NCBI GenBank assembly: GCA_027943335.1
Contig: BSBK01007038.1
Span: 40,001 to 104,000 of the forward strand
From: Chamaecyparis obtusa
Lineage: Eukaryota; Streptophyta; Pinopsida; Cupressales; Cupressaceae
Direction of reading: 5' to 3'
Length of the DNA stretch: 64,000 bases
The notes under the pieces are model-generated. The model had not been told where the DNA came from and made no database searches. It saw only the letters and a list, made by a program, of their open reading frames with translations. Positions 1 through 11,468 of the stretch are shown here, piece by piece. The position numbers and the translations under genes were made by a program. Every line of letters begins with the position of its first letter. Position 1 is the first letter of the stretch.

Positions 1-15
1 TTTGAATGTCCTTAG

Positions 16-876
16 TGCCAAGGCAGAATAGATAGGAGAAATGAAGGCCAGACCAGAGTTGCACATGTAGATGTAGATGCTAGATCATCAAATTCTGAAG
101 ATGTTGAAAGAGGAGAAATTCTAATTAATAGAAGAGTCTTGCTGAGTGGTGAGAATGAACCTGAACAAAGGAGGAGCTTGTTTCGCACTAGATGCAAGTG
201 TGAGGGTAAATGTTGTGATGTGATTATCGATAGTGGAAGCACTAAAAATTTAGTGTTAGAAGCGATGGTGACAAAGTTGAAGCTCAAGAGATAGAAACAC
301 CCACATCCATATCGGATTGCCTGGGTGCAGGATGACCACAAGGTCATGGTCAATGAACAGTGCTTGGTAAAGTTCAAGATCGGCGGGTACCAAGATGAGG
401 TACTATGTGATATAATATCTATGGATGCACGTCATATGTTGTTGGGTAGACCGTGGCAGTTTGATAGATGTGATGTACATGATGGTCGTGCGAATACTTA
501 TTCCCTAACAAAGGATGGAGTGCGACATAAGCTAAAGCCATTGAAGGAGACCAAAGAAAAGGTATGTGGTAATGCAAGAATAACATTTGTTGATGGAAGA
601 AAATTCTTAGATGGTATGAGGCATGAGCATGTGTGTTTTGCTTTAATTCCAAAAGTTGGTAAACAAGAAGTAGAGGATGTACCTGTAGAGGTTGCAGATT
701 TGTTCAATGAGTTTTGGGATATTGTATCTGATAATATACCTAATGGATTACCACCGGTAAGGAAGATCAGTCATCAAATGGATTTTATTCCAGGGGCCAG
801 TTTGCCAAATAAGGCAGCACATAGAATGACACCAGCAGAAAGTGAAGAGTTGAATAGACAAGTAAACGAGTTATTG
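16..876 (+). pseudogene. Gag tail and aspartic protease of element F
   Basis: Retroviral-type aspartic protease that would cleave the gag-pol polyprotein. The active-site motif DSGSTKNL lies near 229-252, after a Cys-rich CKCEGKCCDV segment. A conserved segment HMLLGRPWQFD (about 436-468) and a linker leading to the RT (FIPGASLPNKAAHRM) follow. The frame is interrupted by TAG at 292 and ends at TAG 877, which continues in frame into the RT. The protease of element B resembles it closely around the LLGRPWQ motif. Nonfunctional as it stands. Confidence 0.88.
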
Positions 877-885
877 TAGAAGGGG

Positions 886-2040
886 TTGATTCATGAGAGT
901 CTGAGTCCCTGTGCTGTACCAGTGGTATTAGCACCAAAGAAGAATAGAGAGTGGAGGATGTGTATAGATTCTAGAGCAATAAACAAGATCACAATCAAGT
1001 ATAGGTTTCCATTGCCACGAATGGATGATATTATGGATTGTTTGAGTGGAGCTGTGTATTTCTCAAAGATAGATTTGAAGAGTGGATATCACCAAATTCG
1101 GATCAGAGAAGGAGATGAATGGAAGACTACCTTCAAGACAAAGGAAGGACTATATGAGTGGTTAGTCATGCCTTTTGGGCTAACCAATGCACCGAGCACT
1201 TTCATGCGGCTCATGAACGAGGTTCTGAAAGAATTTCTGGGTAAGTTTGTCATTGTTTACCTAGATGATATTTTGATTTTTAGCAAGACATTAGAGGAAT
1301 ATATGATGCATATTCATATGGTGTTTGAGAAGTTGAGAGATGAGAAATTGTTGATTAATTTGAAGAAGTGCAGTTTTGTGAAGAAAGAGTTAGTGTATTT
1401 GGGATTTATAGTTTCAGCAGAAGGTCTAAAAATGGACTCAGAGAAGGTACAAGTTATCCTTGAATGGCCTACTCCAAGGCGTGCTACTGAGGTAAGATCT
1501 TTTCATGGTTTGGCTAGCTTTTATAGAAAGTTTATCAGAAATTTTAGCAGTATTTGTGGACCCTTGACTGAAACAATGAGAGGGGATAGAAAAGAGTTTA
1601 AGTGGACTAATGGGGCAGAAAAGAGTTTTCAATTGTTGAAACAAAAATTTACAGAACAACCTATTTTAGCACTTCCAGATTTTAACAAGGTGTTTCAAGT
1701 AGATTGTGATGCTAGTGGTACTGCAATAGGAGCTGTTATGAGCCAAGAAGGTAAACCTGTTGCTTATTTTAGTGAGAAGTTAAATGATGCCAAGAGAAAA
1801 TATTCTGTTTATGATCAGGAATTTTATGCTATAGTTTAGGCATTGAAAAAGTGGAGGCACTATCTGCTTCCTAAGGAGTTTGTTTTGTATACTGATCATC
1901 AAGCTTTGTAATATTTGAATAGTCAAGGAAAGTTGAATCAGAGGCATTTGAAATGGGTTGAGTTTTTACAGAGTTATACATTTGTTTTGAAACATAGAAG
2001 TGGAAAGTCTAATAGGATTATAGATGCTCTTAGTAGAAGG
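886..2040 (+). pseudogene. Reverse transcriptase and RNase H of element F
   Basis: RT copies the element RNA into DNA and RNase H removes the RNA strand. The RT shows [49 protein letters not shown] and the catalytic YLDD box at 1258-1269. RNase H begins near VDCDASG (about 1699) with the conserved acidic positions: D in CDAS, E in DQEFYAI, D in YTDHQAL and D in IIDALSRR. In-frame stops at 1837 (TAG) and 1909 (TAA) fall where glutamines are usual in this family, consistent with CAG/CAA to TAG/TAA changes. No indel is evident. Confidence 0.93.
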
Positions 2041-2241
2041 AAACTATTACTGACCAAGATGTAGATTGAGGTGGTTGGGTTCAAGGAACTCAAGAATTTG
2101 TATCCAGAGGATCCTAATTTTGGTGAATTTTATAAAACTTGTATAGAACCTGTTACTCTAGACAGGATGAAATGGCTGGATTTTATCATCCAAGATGATA
2201 TGCTATTCAGAGGGAGTTAGTTGTGCATTCCATGAAGTTCT

Positions 2242-3117
2242 ATGAGGGAGAATCTCATCAAGGAGAAGCATAGTGGAGGATTGGCTGGACATTTTGGTCG
2301 TGATAAAACCTTTGTTTTGGTTGGTGAGAATTATTATTGGCCACAATTGCAGCAAGATGTGAAGAAGTTTGTACAGAGTTGCAGAGTATGTCAGATGGTG
2401 AAAGGAGTGAAGCAAAATACAGTGTTGTATCAGCCATTACCTATACCAGAGAAGCCTTGGGAGGATATCAGTATGGACTTTGTTCTTGGTTTACTGAGGA
2501 CACAACGGGGACATGATTCAATTTTTGTAGTAGTTGATAGATTTTTGAAGATGGCACATTTCATTCCCTGCAAGAAGACTAATGATGCTGTTCATGTAGC
2601 AGAATTATTTTTCAGAGAAGTGGTGAGACTACATGGTTTGCCAAAGACCATAGTTTCAGATTGAGATACTAAGTTTTTTGGATATTTCTGGCGGACATTG
2701 TGGAAGAAGTTGAAGAAAGATTTGAAGTTTAGTTCATCATATCATCCACAGACCGATGGATAGACAGAGGTGGTGAATAGAAGTTTGGAAAATTTGCTGA
2801 GATGTTTGGTTGGAGATAAGCCAACAGGATGGGATTTGATTTTACCACAGGCAGAATTTGCATACAATAATTTTGTCAATAGGAGCACTGGTAAATCACC
2901 ATTCTAGATTGTATATGGAAGTAGTCCAAGAAATGCATCTGAATTGAGAAAGATAGATAAAGGAGAAATAAGTAGTGCTGAAGCTGAGGATTTTGCAGAA
3001 CACTTGAAGAACATCCATGAGGAGGTGAGGAAGCATATTACCAAGATAAATGTGTAGTATAAGGCTAAGGCAGATGAGAAAAGGAGGCATAAGGAATTTC
3101 AGGTTGGAGATGAAGTC
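2242..3117 (+). pseudogene. Integrase of element F (zinc finger and DDE core)
   Basis: Integrase joins the cDNA ends to target DNA. An HHCC zinc-binding region spans about 2269-2400 (H in [10 protein letters not shown], then CRVC). The core follows with [19 protein letters not shown] (first Asp), IVSD (second Asp, then a TGA at 2662 where Arg is usual) and TEVVNR (catalytic Glu) after a TAG at 2761. Further stops lie at 2905 and 3055. All three catalytic acids are still encoded, but the chain is broken. Confidence 0.9.
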
Positions 3118-3522
3118 ATGGTTCATTTACGAAAGGAGCAATTTTTGGTTGGTACATATAACAAGCTAAAAATGAAGAAGTTTAGACCATGTAAGATATT
3201 GAAGAAGCATGATTCAAGAAATGCATATGAGGTAGAATTGCCTAGTGAGCTGAATATTTCACCAGTGTTTAACATTTTAGATTTGACAGAGTATCACGAA
3301 GGAGGTGTTGAAGATGAGGTTGTAGCAGCATAGTGGAGTATTCCAGCAACTAGTTCAAATATCAAAGAGATTGAAGACATACTGGACAGTCGTGTTGGCA
3401 GAAGCACAAGGAACAGGACATATGAAGAGTATTTGGTCAAATGGAAAGGATGGCCTGTTGAAGATTCATCATGGCTAACAAAGGAGGAGGTTAACCGTCT
3501 TGATTTTCCTCTACACATGTGA
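3118..3522 (+). pseudogene. Integrase C-terminus with chromodomain, element F
   Basis: The C-terminal integrase module (VHLRKEQF, then [13 protein letters not shown] and [10 protein letters not shown]) is followed by a chromodomain near 3370-3500. It shows IEDILDSRV and the hallmark YLVKWKGWPVEDSSW. In chromoviruses this domain directs insertion into particular chromatin. One TAG (3331) splits the module. The natural stop is TGA at 3520, 38 bases before the LTR. Confidence 0.92.
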
Positions 3523-3560
3523 GTCGTGATAGGGTCACTTCTCAAATTACCCCAGGTGTC

Positions 3561-4413
3561 TGATGCAAGAGCATCCTGGGTGTAAGAGCAATCTTGCATC
3601 ACCCAAAAATATTTTTGTTTTTGTATTCAATAAGGGCTATCTTGTGCAGAGTTGCTATTTATGGAAACTTGTTATTTTTAGTAAGTTGGTCTTACGATCT
3701 TGGAATGTTCTAATTTACATGTGGAGGTTCATCTCAGTCATATCAGCCTACCAGGAAAGTTTCATGGCTAGATCAGGTCTAGTTTTGAAGATATTGAAGA
3801 TTTTCGGTATTGACAGCAAGGTACAGAAACTTTGAACTTAGTTTTGAAAGCTTTAGAGGCCCCAGATGAGGTTGAAAATTTAGGTGATGGGCACTTTACG
3901 TAGGTCAAGCCTGTAGAGCACTTCGTGGCATTTTCAGAATGGGGTTATGATAGCCAATCGGGTCAATGGGTGATGACTTGTGGTCTTCGGAAGTTGGGTC
4001 ACCTGAAATGACAGAAAATAATTTTTCTTCAAAATTTTTGTTTGGGTTTTTAAAACTCATTTTGAGCTGACTTTAATGTAATAAATTGTAAAATAAAATA
4101 ATTCTAAGTTTGGTCGGCCCTAAGGGCTAAATTTCTAGAACCTTCTCGAGCGGTGGAAATTGCCTATATAAAGAAGGCCCGTAGTGTTGTCTAGGTAGTT
4201 CTAGGTAGTAGATCTGGGTATTGATTCAAGGCTTTGTCCTACAGAATATTGTAAGGGAATGCCTATGTGGCTTTGCATATTGTAATTTTGAAAGTTTGTA
4301 ATTCCACATTTGTGGAGATAATAAGAAGCCAATTTTCTATTCTTGCATATTATTGTTGTTGTTTCTCTATTTCTGTTAAGTGTTTGTGGTATTAAGGGGA
4401 GCACCCTTCATCA
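3561..4413 (+). repeat. 3' LTR of element F
   Basis: The LTR starts TGATGC and ends CATCA, giving imperfect inverted termini. The start is placed by comparison with element B, whose LTR begins with the same TGATGCA(A/G) and is preceded by a very similar junction (ending GTGTC in F, ATGTC in B). The LTR is 853 bp, close to the 902-905 bp of B. A TATA box lies at 4165. The matching 5' LTR is outside the window, so no target-site duplication can be tested. Confidence 0.8.
4165..4172 (+). promoter_or_regulatory. TATA box in the F LTR
   Basis: TATATAAA sits about two thirds into the LTR, where the U3/R border promoter is expected. Downstream sequence is G-rich (AAGAAGGCCC). Predicted from sequence only. 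Confidence 0.55.
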
Positions 4414-5665
4414 GTTATTCATGTAAAAGTTCTAGCTTCTTGTCTTGCTTGTATGTGTATTTTCTTTTTGCATTGTTTTCTTTGGGGTTGTGCAAGGCCA
4501 AGCTCACCCTTGGGAGGGAAGAGAGCCTTGATGGGTGAAGGGCATAAGTTGGGACTACTTTTCTAGTGTAGAGTCCTTCCTCTAGGAGGAAGGGGATAAG
4601 GCATGGATGTCTGAACATCCATGTGCATACTTTTGGGGGTCATAAGGGTGTTGTTATGGTGATGAGTATGAGAAGGGTGGATGGTTATTTCTATGGCCTT
4701 GTGAAGGCATTGGAGCAGATTATAGAGCCTTGTTGAAGGCTGGTTTTCTATTGTACTTTGGCATTCTCCTAGTTGAGTAGCTTCCACCTTCACCCCTACT
4801 ATGGGTCCAATGTGACTCATGTTGTGCTAGCCTTGGGAGAGGGAATTTGATGTCTAAATCTTATTGCTGGTTTCTATTTGTATATGTGTTATTTATGCAT
4901 GTTTAAACCCTTATCCATCTTTGTTTTCCCCTAGCTTGGGGGTGGCCATGAAATGGCCTAGGTTGGGAGGTGAACCTCCATGGTCTATTTGTTATTTTGC
5001 AGATTTTCTCAATGTCAAAGCTTGCTGGATTCAAGGAGTTAAAGATAATTTTGGGATTTACTTCTACATTATGTTATTTGGTTATTGGCCTTGAGCCCTT
5101 TGTGTAAATTTTTTTAATCAAGGCTATGTAGAATACCTAGCAAATGGTTGGTTGTAATAGTTAGTTAGTTAATTACTTCCTCTATCTATTGTAATAAGTT
5201 GAATATGAGAAATGATGTAATGTTTTGACATTTATGTTAGAAAAGAAGTAGAAACGATGATGCTTAAAGTTAGATGAAAGAAATGAAGTTGTTACGTTCA
5301 TGTAGAAAGGAGAAAATAATATTATTCTATGTGTGAAATTAATTCTATTGTGATCATTCCTTTAGCAAAAGTGATTTATATGATATTTGTTTATTATGTC
5401 CAAAGAAAGGGGTACCTTACCTTATGTGTAAAGAGAAAGAAATATCTTCATTGCCTTTTCTTTTATTCCATAGAATGAATATTGATATTTTATTTAAAAA
5501 TAAAAAATAAAAATCTAAGGATATGTGTAAATTATTTTTCTACAACTATTTTACTACAACAAGAATGCATTGGAAATTAATTGATTCAAAATTAGTAAGT
5601 TTATTATAAAAAGAAATTATAATAGAAATAAAGTAAAAATGCTATGTGTTGGTTTAATATAAATA

Positions 5666-5714
5666 TATATATTATTATATATATATCAACCAGATATATA
5701 TATAATAATATATA
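5666..5714. repeat. Perfect 21-bp AT inverted repeat with 7-nt loop
   Basis: Bases 5666-5686 are the exact reverse complement of 5694-5714, separated by CAACCAG. The arms consist only of A and T and include an ATTATTA interruption mirrored on the other side, so the symmetry is more than a simple AT dinucleotide run. It could form a cruciform or be the core of a degraded foldback element. Confidence 0.85.
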
Positions 5715-5769
5715 AATCTTCCTTTATTGAGTGCAACTTTTAAATAGATGTTACCACTTATATTATGTA

Positions 5770-5770
5770 T

Positions 5771-5830
<60 letters not shown>

Positions 5831-5845
5831 ATGTGTGTGTGTGTG
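5770..5845. repeat. Compound microsatellite (AC)n(AT)n(GT)n
   Basis: About six AC units are followed by about 22 AT units, a CT interruption, and about seven GT units. The flanking AC and GT tracts are complementary, so the whole tract is self-complementary. The open reading frame across it is an artefact of the repeat. Confidence 0.95.
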
Positions 5846-6255
5846 ACTCTTTCATATACATATATATGATAACACATTTCACGCTGTATATAATTTATTA
5901 TATTTTCATGCGTACGGTGATAGACAACATAGTCTTTTTATTAAATAATGAAATGTAACTTTACAAGGATGATATATATATATCGAAATCCTTACTTTAT
6001 ATGCATACAAAACCTTACTCTGTCAATGTGTATCGTACCATGCATTAGCGAAGGTTTAGCAATGTAAAAGAAAGAGTAACATTTTATATTAGCTTGCAGT
6101 GTATTGTACCCAAAACCTATCGAAAACCTTATTGTTTCTAGTGGCTATGTTTTTGCACTGTCAGCAAACCCTAACCGTGTCTATGATTACTATGAGTGGC
6201 ACAAAACCACTGTGGGCATCACAGTACCATCATGAGCAGCACCACCATGTATGGG

Positions 6256-6313
6256 TAGTGACTGCTACAACAGGCACTGCTGTGAGCGTTAGTGACTGCT
6301 GCAACAGGCACTG
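6256..6313. repeat. Tandem duplication, 34-bp period
   Basis: A 24-base segment starting TAGTGACTGCT at 6256 recurs at 6290 with one mismatch in 24. It lies in a locally less AT-rich, CAG/CTG-rich patch (about 6150-6350). Function unknown. Confidence 0.8.
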
Positions 6314-8009
6314 TCATAGCAGCGATTTGCGCCCGCAACCCATGGTTACCCTTGTTGAATTTTGTTTTACTTTGCAATTTATTTAACCATTCAATAATTA
6401 TAAAACATATGCTACGCGATCCAGTTGTAGATCGATAATAAAACCTTGCAGCAATTAAACTATGTTTTCTTTTTTTGTTTTTATTATTATTTTATTTTGT
6501 AAACTTTATATTGTGCAATCTTGGTTCGAGCTTCAGAATTATGTATGTTATAAAATAAACAAATTAAAAAAAAACATGATAAATTATTTAGTTATTTAAA
6601 CATGTAACATATGCAGGGTACAATATGAATAAAACATATATGCATGAGGTATGCATTCTTTTAGAAATGTATAACCTGCAAGATATATTTAAAAGCTTAA
6701 ATATTGAAGCCTTTATGAATACTCTTTAATGCATGTTACTAATAACATTTTAGAATTCAATATGTATTTTAATATACATTGGCACATGACCGAGAGTTTT
6801 TAACAGAGTTAAAATAAAGTTATGCTAGGATAGAAAACAAAGCAAAGATTACCTGGATCTATAACTTTAGGTTTATTCATTTATTTTCTCATGTCTACAT
6901 CTTCCAGATTTTAAAATCTAGCAAATATATTCCTAACCATAACCTAGAGACGCATGCTTTGAAGGCTCAATGAATTTATCCTCTGACCTCGCATCCTCCT
7001 GACTGTCAGATCTATCAGATTCTTCTTGTTGTAACCCCTGGTATTTACTCAAGTCTACACAGGGGTGTATGCACACTTGTGTGTATATGCACCTGTGCAT
7101 GCTTGGGTGAATACTCACCTTGGGTTATAGAGTTTTCTTGGCCCTCTGATGCAATCCTGTTAAACCCTGCAATAGTGGAAATTTGGGTCCCAGGCCAAGT
7201 TGTAATAGGCCTAACCCCTTATTTTAGATTAGGGTTAGGGCTAGCCAAGAGGCCTTTTAGAGTTTTCTCTTTTTAATTATTTTTGAACTATTTTTCCTTT
7301 TATGAATCAATAGAATTATTAAATTGTTGACTTTTGATATCTCCTATTTTATCTCCTTTAGTTGAGTAGTTATCTTTTTAATAATAGCCTTTTTTATTCT
7401 TTTGTGCTTTCCCTATTATTTCGGGATTTAATTTGATCCTGGATTTAAGTGACTATAGATATCTTATTCCCATAATAATTCTTTTAACATGTATTTTGGA
7501 TTTTCTCTTAATTATTAAAACTTTATTTATTTTAGTATGTGTTAAATATTTATTTGCACCTACATTTGTTAATGTTATTATTAATTAAATGGGCCCTAGT
7601 CATTAGTAATGGACTTTTATTTCCATGAATTCTTTAATTTCCTTAAGGGGATTAAATTTAACTTTAATCCCTAGGTGGACCATAGTTAATTTTCAACCTT
7701 ATACAAATTATTATTGAAATAATAATATTTTTTATTTTCTTCTAATATTCGATGTCTGTGAGTTATCTTAGATCTTTAATTAAAAATTAGTTTCTTTCAT
7801 TAGACCCATAATTTAATCAAGCATGAATGGTCTCTATTATCTTAGTGTATTGCACCTTCGTCGACCATTAATGATTAACTCTAGTTAGTGATCTATCGGC
7901 CTAGTGCACCTGACAAGTTAGGGTATGTCGACTAGCCAATGCATGCCTCGAATACCCTTAAGAGTTGGGTGTATAGGTTGAGGTTTCGATCTTATTTTCA
8001 GTAGTAACC

Positions 8010-8770
8010 TTATAGTAGGAGCCCTTTAGAAAAAAAAAATTGTGTGTGTTTTTCCCTAATTTTGGGCATGACACTAGTCCTCAAGTACTCAAATGTATCC
8101 TTAGGTAAGGGTTTGGTAAATATATCTGCAAGTTGTTCTTTTGATTTCAAAAACTCCAATTTCACTTTCTTTTTGTGTACTTGTTCCCTCAAGTAGTGAT
8201 ACTTAATAGATATGTTCTTTGTCTTTGCATGCATCATTGGATTCTCAGAAATGTTTATAGCACTTATGTTGTCACAATATATTAACACTGGATCAGTGAT
8301 CTCTTCAATCATCCCTTTCAAAATTTATTTTATCCATGCAATGTTTGAATAATTAGCAGCAACAATAACATATTCTGCTTCAGTAGTAGACTGAAAAATG
8401 CATCCTTGTTTCTTGCTTATCCAAGTAACTAATATTTCTCCCAAAAAGAATGCTCCATCAGTAGTTCTCTTTTAGTCATCAATGTTTCTAGCCCAATCTG
8501 CATTGATGTAAAATTGTAGTTCAAAATTGCCCTCTTTCTTGTACCGTAAACCATAATTCTCTTTGTTTTTCAAGTATCTCAGAATCCTCTTAACAAAAAT
8601 CATATGTGATTCTTTAGGATTAGAAGAAAATCTTACTACAATCCCAACTACATGTGCAATATCCAATCTAGTATGTACAACATACATCATTTTTCCAATC
8701 ATTGATTTGTATTGTGTCTGATTTACCTTGGTTAACTAATCATCCTTTGTTAATTTTCATCATGTGACCA
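8010..8770 (-). pseudogene. Copia RT end and RNase H fragment
   Basis: One minus-strand frame with internal stops runs through PMVT, YKSMIGKMMYVVHTRLDIAH (RT tail), a thumb segment (FVKRILRYLKN), the RNase H segment STTEAEYV, the conserved CDNISAINIS block, and the terminal KSKEQLADIFTKPLPKDTFE typical of copia pol. Two adjacent TGA codons follow PMVT, and TAG or TAA codons occur near 8469 and 8325. Nonfunctional. Confidence 0.9.
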
Positions 8771-8775
8771 TTGGT
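8010..8775 (-). mobile_element. Copia array G, left fragment
   Basis: The C-terminal end of a Ty1/copia pol on the minus strand. Its frame stops at 8775, exactly where the LTR of element A begins, and resumes at 27299 beyond A. The two sides meet inside the copia motif GTPMVT (VGT on the far side, PMVT here). No 3' LTR of this element is recognisable to the left, so that end is lost or too decayed. Confidence 0.85.
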
Positions 8776-10010
8776 TTGTTATCTCTATTTGAGCATTAAT
8801 AGATTATCATTAGTATCAATCAGTTATTTAGTCGGTAAAGGTTAGAGATAGAACATTTGATCAAACATACAAAGCCTTCACACTGAGAAAAGACAAGATA
8901 AAACTTGAAGTTAACTGCATACAATTTTGACCAAGCACACTTATCGAATGACAAGAAATTACCGAGTACCGAGCTAGTGATCATCGTGCATTCACATGAA
9001 CTGAGCACTGGTAATTTACTGAGTGGTGAATGTAGTGATTACCGAGTAAAGAAGGAAACAACATAGTAATCAGGAATGAGACATATATCTATGCAAATGG
9101 TTTACACTAATCATTAACAATTTACCAAGATCAAGACATATTTAATATGGATGTAATCATTAATTTTTGTGATGATTCCTATGTAATGTTAGATCTAGGT
9201 TATTTTTGTACATCGTTGATCTTAGGTTTTCTAAGATGATGTAAACCCTAATTAGGTCAAGTCAATTTGATATATAATTGTAAATATGTCATTATGATCA
9301 TGTATCATGAAGGAGTAGCTGCACTAAGGACATCAAGAGATCAAACAAAGGTTTTTGATAGAAGGTTTATGATTGAGGTAATCCATTTTTTCAAAACACA
9401 TACAAGGCTACCAAGTAGAATAGAAGAGCACATACATCAAACTGAGGTGATATTTATTTGATAATTCACATATATGAATTAGACAAGTATAAGTTGTTAT
9501 TTATAGATGCTTTACTATTATCAATTTAACCATTATAGCATATCAAAATCTCTTAACAGAGTGGACTTAATAGTTCTTGTTTAAATATCTTAACCGAGTA
9601 CACACATACATTGTGTTGTTTCAATCCTTTAACTAGGTAGATCTAGTCAATCTTTTGTTACTCCTAACAGGGTAAGATCATCAGAAGTGATCAAAACTTG
9701 TAGCCTTAACTGACATACTTTATTTATTATAGTATTGAAGATTTGTGGGTGTCATCCCCATAGCATTTTTTACCTTCTAACAAGGGTTTCTGCATAACCA
9801 AAATATATGTGTCATGAGTACTTATTTTTACTTATGATTTATTGTTTTGTTTACATGCACTTTACATTTTCAATTATCTGAATGTATGTTTCAAAAAATG
9901 GAATCATTCATTTAATTAAGATCTACTATTGAAAATTGTTAATCTTGAAAGTTTCTAAGGGTACTAATTCACCCCTCCCCTCTCAGTACTTATCTTTCTA
10001 TAATTCAACA
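8776..10010 (+). repeat. 5' LTR of element A
   Basis: 1,235 bp. It matches 22266-22520 plus 26312-27298 along its full length. It starts T(T/G)GTTATCTC and ends TTCAACA just before the PBS. The segment 8935-9050 contains several copies of a (A)CCGAG motif also seen in the LTRs of B. The open reading frames inside it are incidental. Confidence 0.88.
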
Positions 10011-10012
10011 AT

Positions 10013-10023
10013 TGGTATCAGAG
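10013..10023 (+). other. Primer binding site of element A
   Basis: TGGTATCAGAG two bases after the LTR. This is the usual plant LTR-retrotransposon PBS complementary to the 3' end of initiator methionine tRNA. Confidence 0.85.
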
Positions 10024-10073
10024 ATAGATCTCTTGTTAAGGAAGTTTAACCACTAAAGAGAAAAGATCTAAGG

Positions 10074-11468
10074 ATGGAAAGATATAAGTTGGACAAGACT
10101 ATTGAGAATCAAAGGATACAAATGCAAATCTTCATTGAAAAATTCAAGCAAGCCAAAGATGAACTAAAGAAGTTACTGATTCAAAGGAAGGATATGGAAA
10201 TTTGGTATAGTGAAACTGATTACCATGAAGAACAGATAGATGACCCATTTGAGACATCCAATTTTGGATCTGGTAGCATATTTGATGCATCTAAAGAAGC
10301 AATATCAGATCTATCTAAAAAGAAACAACATCTTACTAAACAAGTCAAAGCTCTATAGATCGGTCAAGAGACACAAATGGTTAGGATGATTGATGTCATG
10401 AAAAGAGCTAGGAAAGAAGAACAAGAAAGAAACTTGGATATTGAAGACATGAGACAAATGACTGACAAGCTGCAAGAGAAGGAATCTGAGATATTGAGAC
10501 TCATCAAACATCACTTTGAAATATCCAATCAGATGGTTTTCATAATTCAGGAGGTCAATCAAGTAAACAATGAGCTTACTAGGAAACTAGAAGTCATCAG
10601 TGAGTTAAGACAAGAAAATGAAAGATTGAAGAATGAGGTAAAAATGCAACAACAAGATAATGAGATGATCAAGAAATTTGAAGATAGTAATAAGAGAATG
10701 GATGAATTCCTAATAAGTCAGAAAAGACTGGATAGCACTACTAGTCTAGGCTACATCGAGTAGGGAGAGTTATCAAGAAAAGTTGAACAAAAGAATGCCT
10801 ACACTAATCCAAGGCCAAAGAAGCTATCATGTTATCATTGTGGAAAACTGGGCCACACAGAAAATGTTTGTTGGAGAAAAGAAAAAGGTATTCCTAAATC
10901 CACTCCTAAGTTTAATGGTTACTGCTATAACTGTAACAAGTATGGACATTAGGCACATGAGTGTAGATCTAAGTTGACTAGGACTACTAAGAAACCCTAC
11001 ATGGAGAAATATTGTTGCACTTGCAACATGCATGGACACATTGCACAAGAATGCAAGACAAAGATGAAGCAAGTCTGGACACCAAAGGAATAGAACAAAG
11101 CATATCAACTGAGAAGGGAAGGTAATGCATATACTTGGGATTACAACACATGGGTTAATTGCACATCATTTGGAAGGTATGGTCATATAGCAGAAAATTG
11201 CATGAGAAAGAACTGAGGAGGAAGATCTTGCAACTGAACAAGCACTAGTATGGCTTGTCTACACTGTCATAAGGTCAGTCACTTAAGTAAGGATTGCAGA
11301 GACTGAGCACCAAAGACACAAACAAATGAAAATGGAAATAAAATTGAGGAAACCATGAGGATAAGAAATACAATGTGGAGAAAAGCATCAGGTGATAATG
11401 TTGGATCAAGTACATCAGTTAATGACTCCTCATCTATTGGATTGGGTAACATCATCACCTCCACCTAA
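10074..11468 (+). pseudogene. Gag-like ORF of element A with five zinc knuckles
   Basis: One frame of about 465 codons, read through seven in-frame stops (TAG 10356, 10761, 10950, 11091; TGA 11214, 11235, 11304), with no frameshift. The N-terminal 230 residues are charged and heptad-rich, as expected for a coiled coil (for example ELRQENERLKNEVKMQQQD). The C-terminal third holds five CCHC-type knuckles: CYHCGKLGHTENVC, CYNCNKYGH-AHEC, CCTCNMHGHIAQEC, a fourth with its second Cys changed to Phe (CTSFGRYGHIAENC), and CLHCHKVSHLSKDC. Presumed RNA-binding nucleocapsid. Retrotransposon gags usually carry one or two knuckles. Confidence 0.8.

Larger units (their letters stand above)
1..4413 (+). 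mobile_element. Element F: Ty3/Gypsy chromovirus, 5' part outside window
   Basis: Protease, RT, RNase H, integrase and chromodomain follow in this order on the plus strand, then a 3' LTR. This is the standard chromovirus layout. The window begins inside the gag tail, so the 5' LTR and most of gag are missing. The whole pol stays in one reading frame from about base 16 to the terminal TGA at 3520. It is broken by twelve nonsense codons (13, 292, 877, 1837, 1909, 2062, 2218, 2662, 2761, 2905, 3055, 3331), ten of them TAG, and no frameshift is evident. The RT block resembles the CRM/Galadriel/Tekay group; the exact lineage is unresolved. Confidence 0.93.
4414..7990. other. Gene-free AT-rich spacer
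   Basis: No coding sequence with recognisable motifs is present on either strand. The stretch holds an 8-bp stem/3-nt loop hairpin at 4575-4593, an AT-rich 21-bp hairpin at 5666-5714, a compound microsatellite at 5770-5845 and a 34-bp duplication at 6256-6313. An imperfect inverted pair brackets about 7041-7118. The remainder may be decayed LTR or other transposon sequence, but I find no boundary or protein match to support that. Confidence 0.6.

Noticed and set aside
1..3522. TAG as a recoded sense codon, given its frequency inside frames
   Set aside because: Plants use the standard nuclear code, TAG also appears in decayed copia and Tat elements, and TGA/TAA stops and lost catalytic residues accompany it. 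Cytosine deamination is simpler.
5731..5958. 75-codon ORF across the AT microsatellite
   Set aside because: It consists mostly of Tyr-Ile repeats produced by the dinucleotide tract.
6099..6386. 95-codon ORF in the spacer
   Set aside because: No motif, biased composition and an internal 34-bp duplication; nothing supports expression.
7226..7241. Telomere-like GATTAGGGTTAGGG
   Set aside because: Only two units and not the plant TTTAGGG type; chance or ordinary interstitial sequence.
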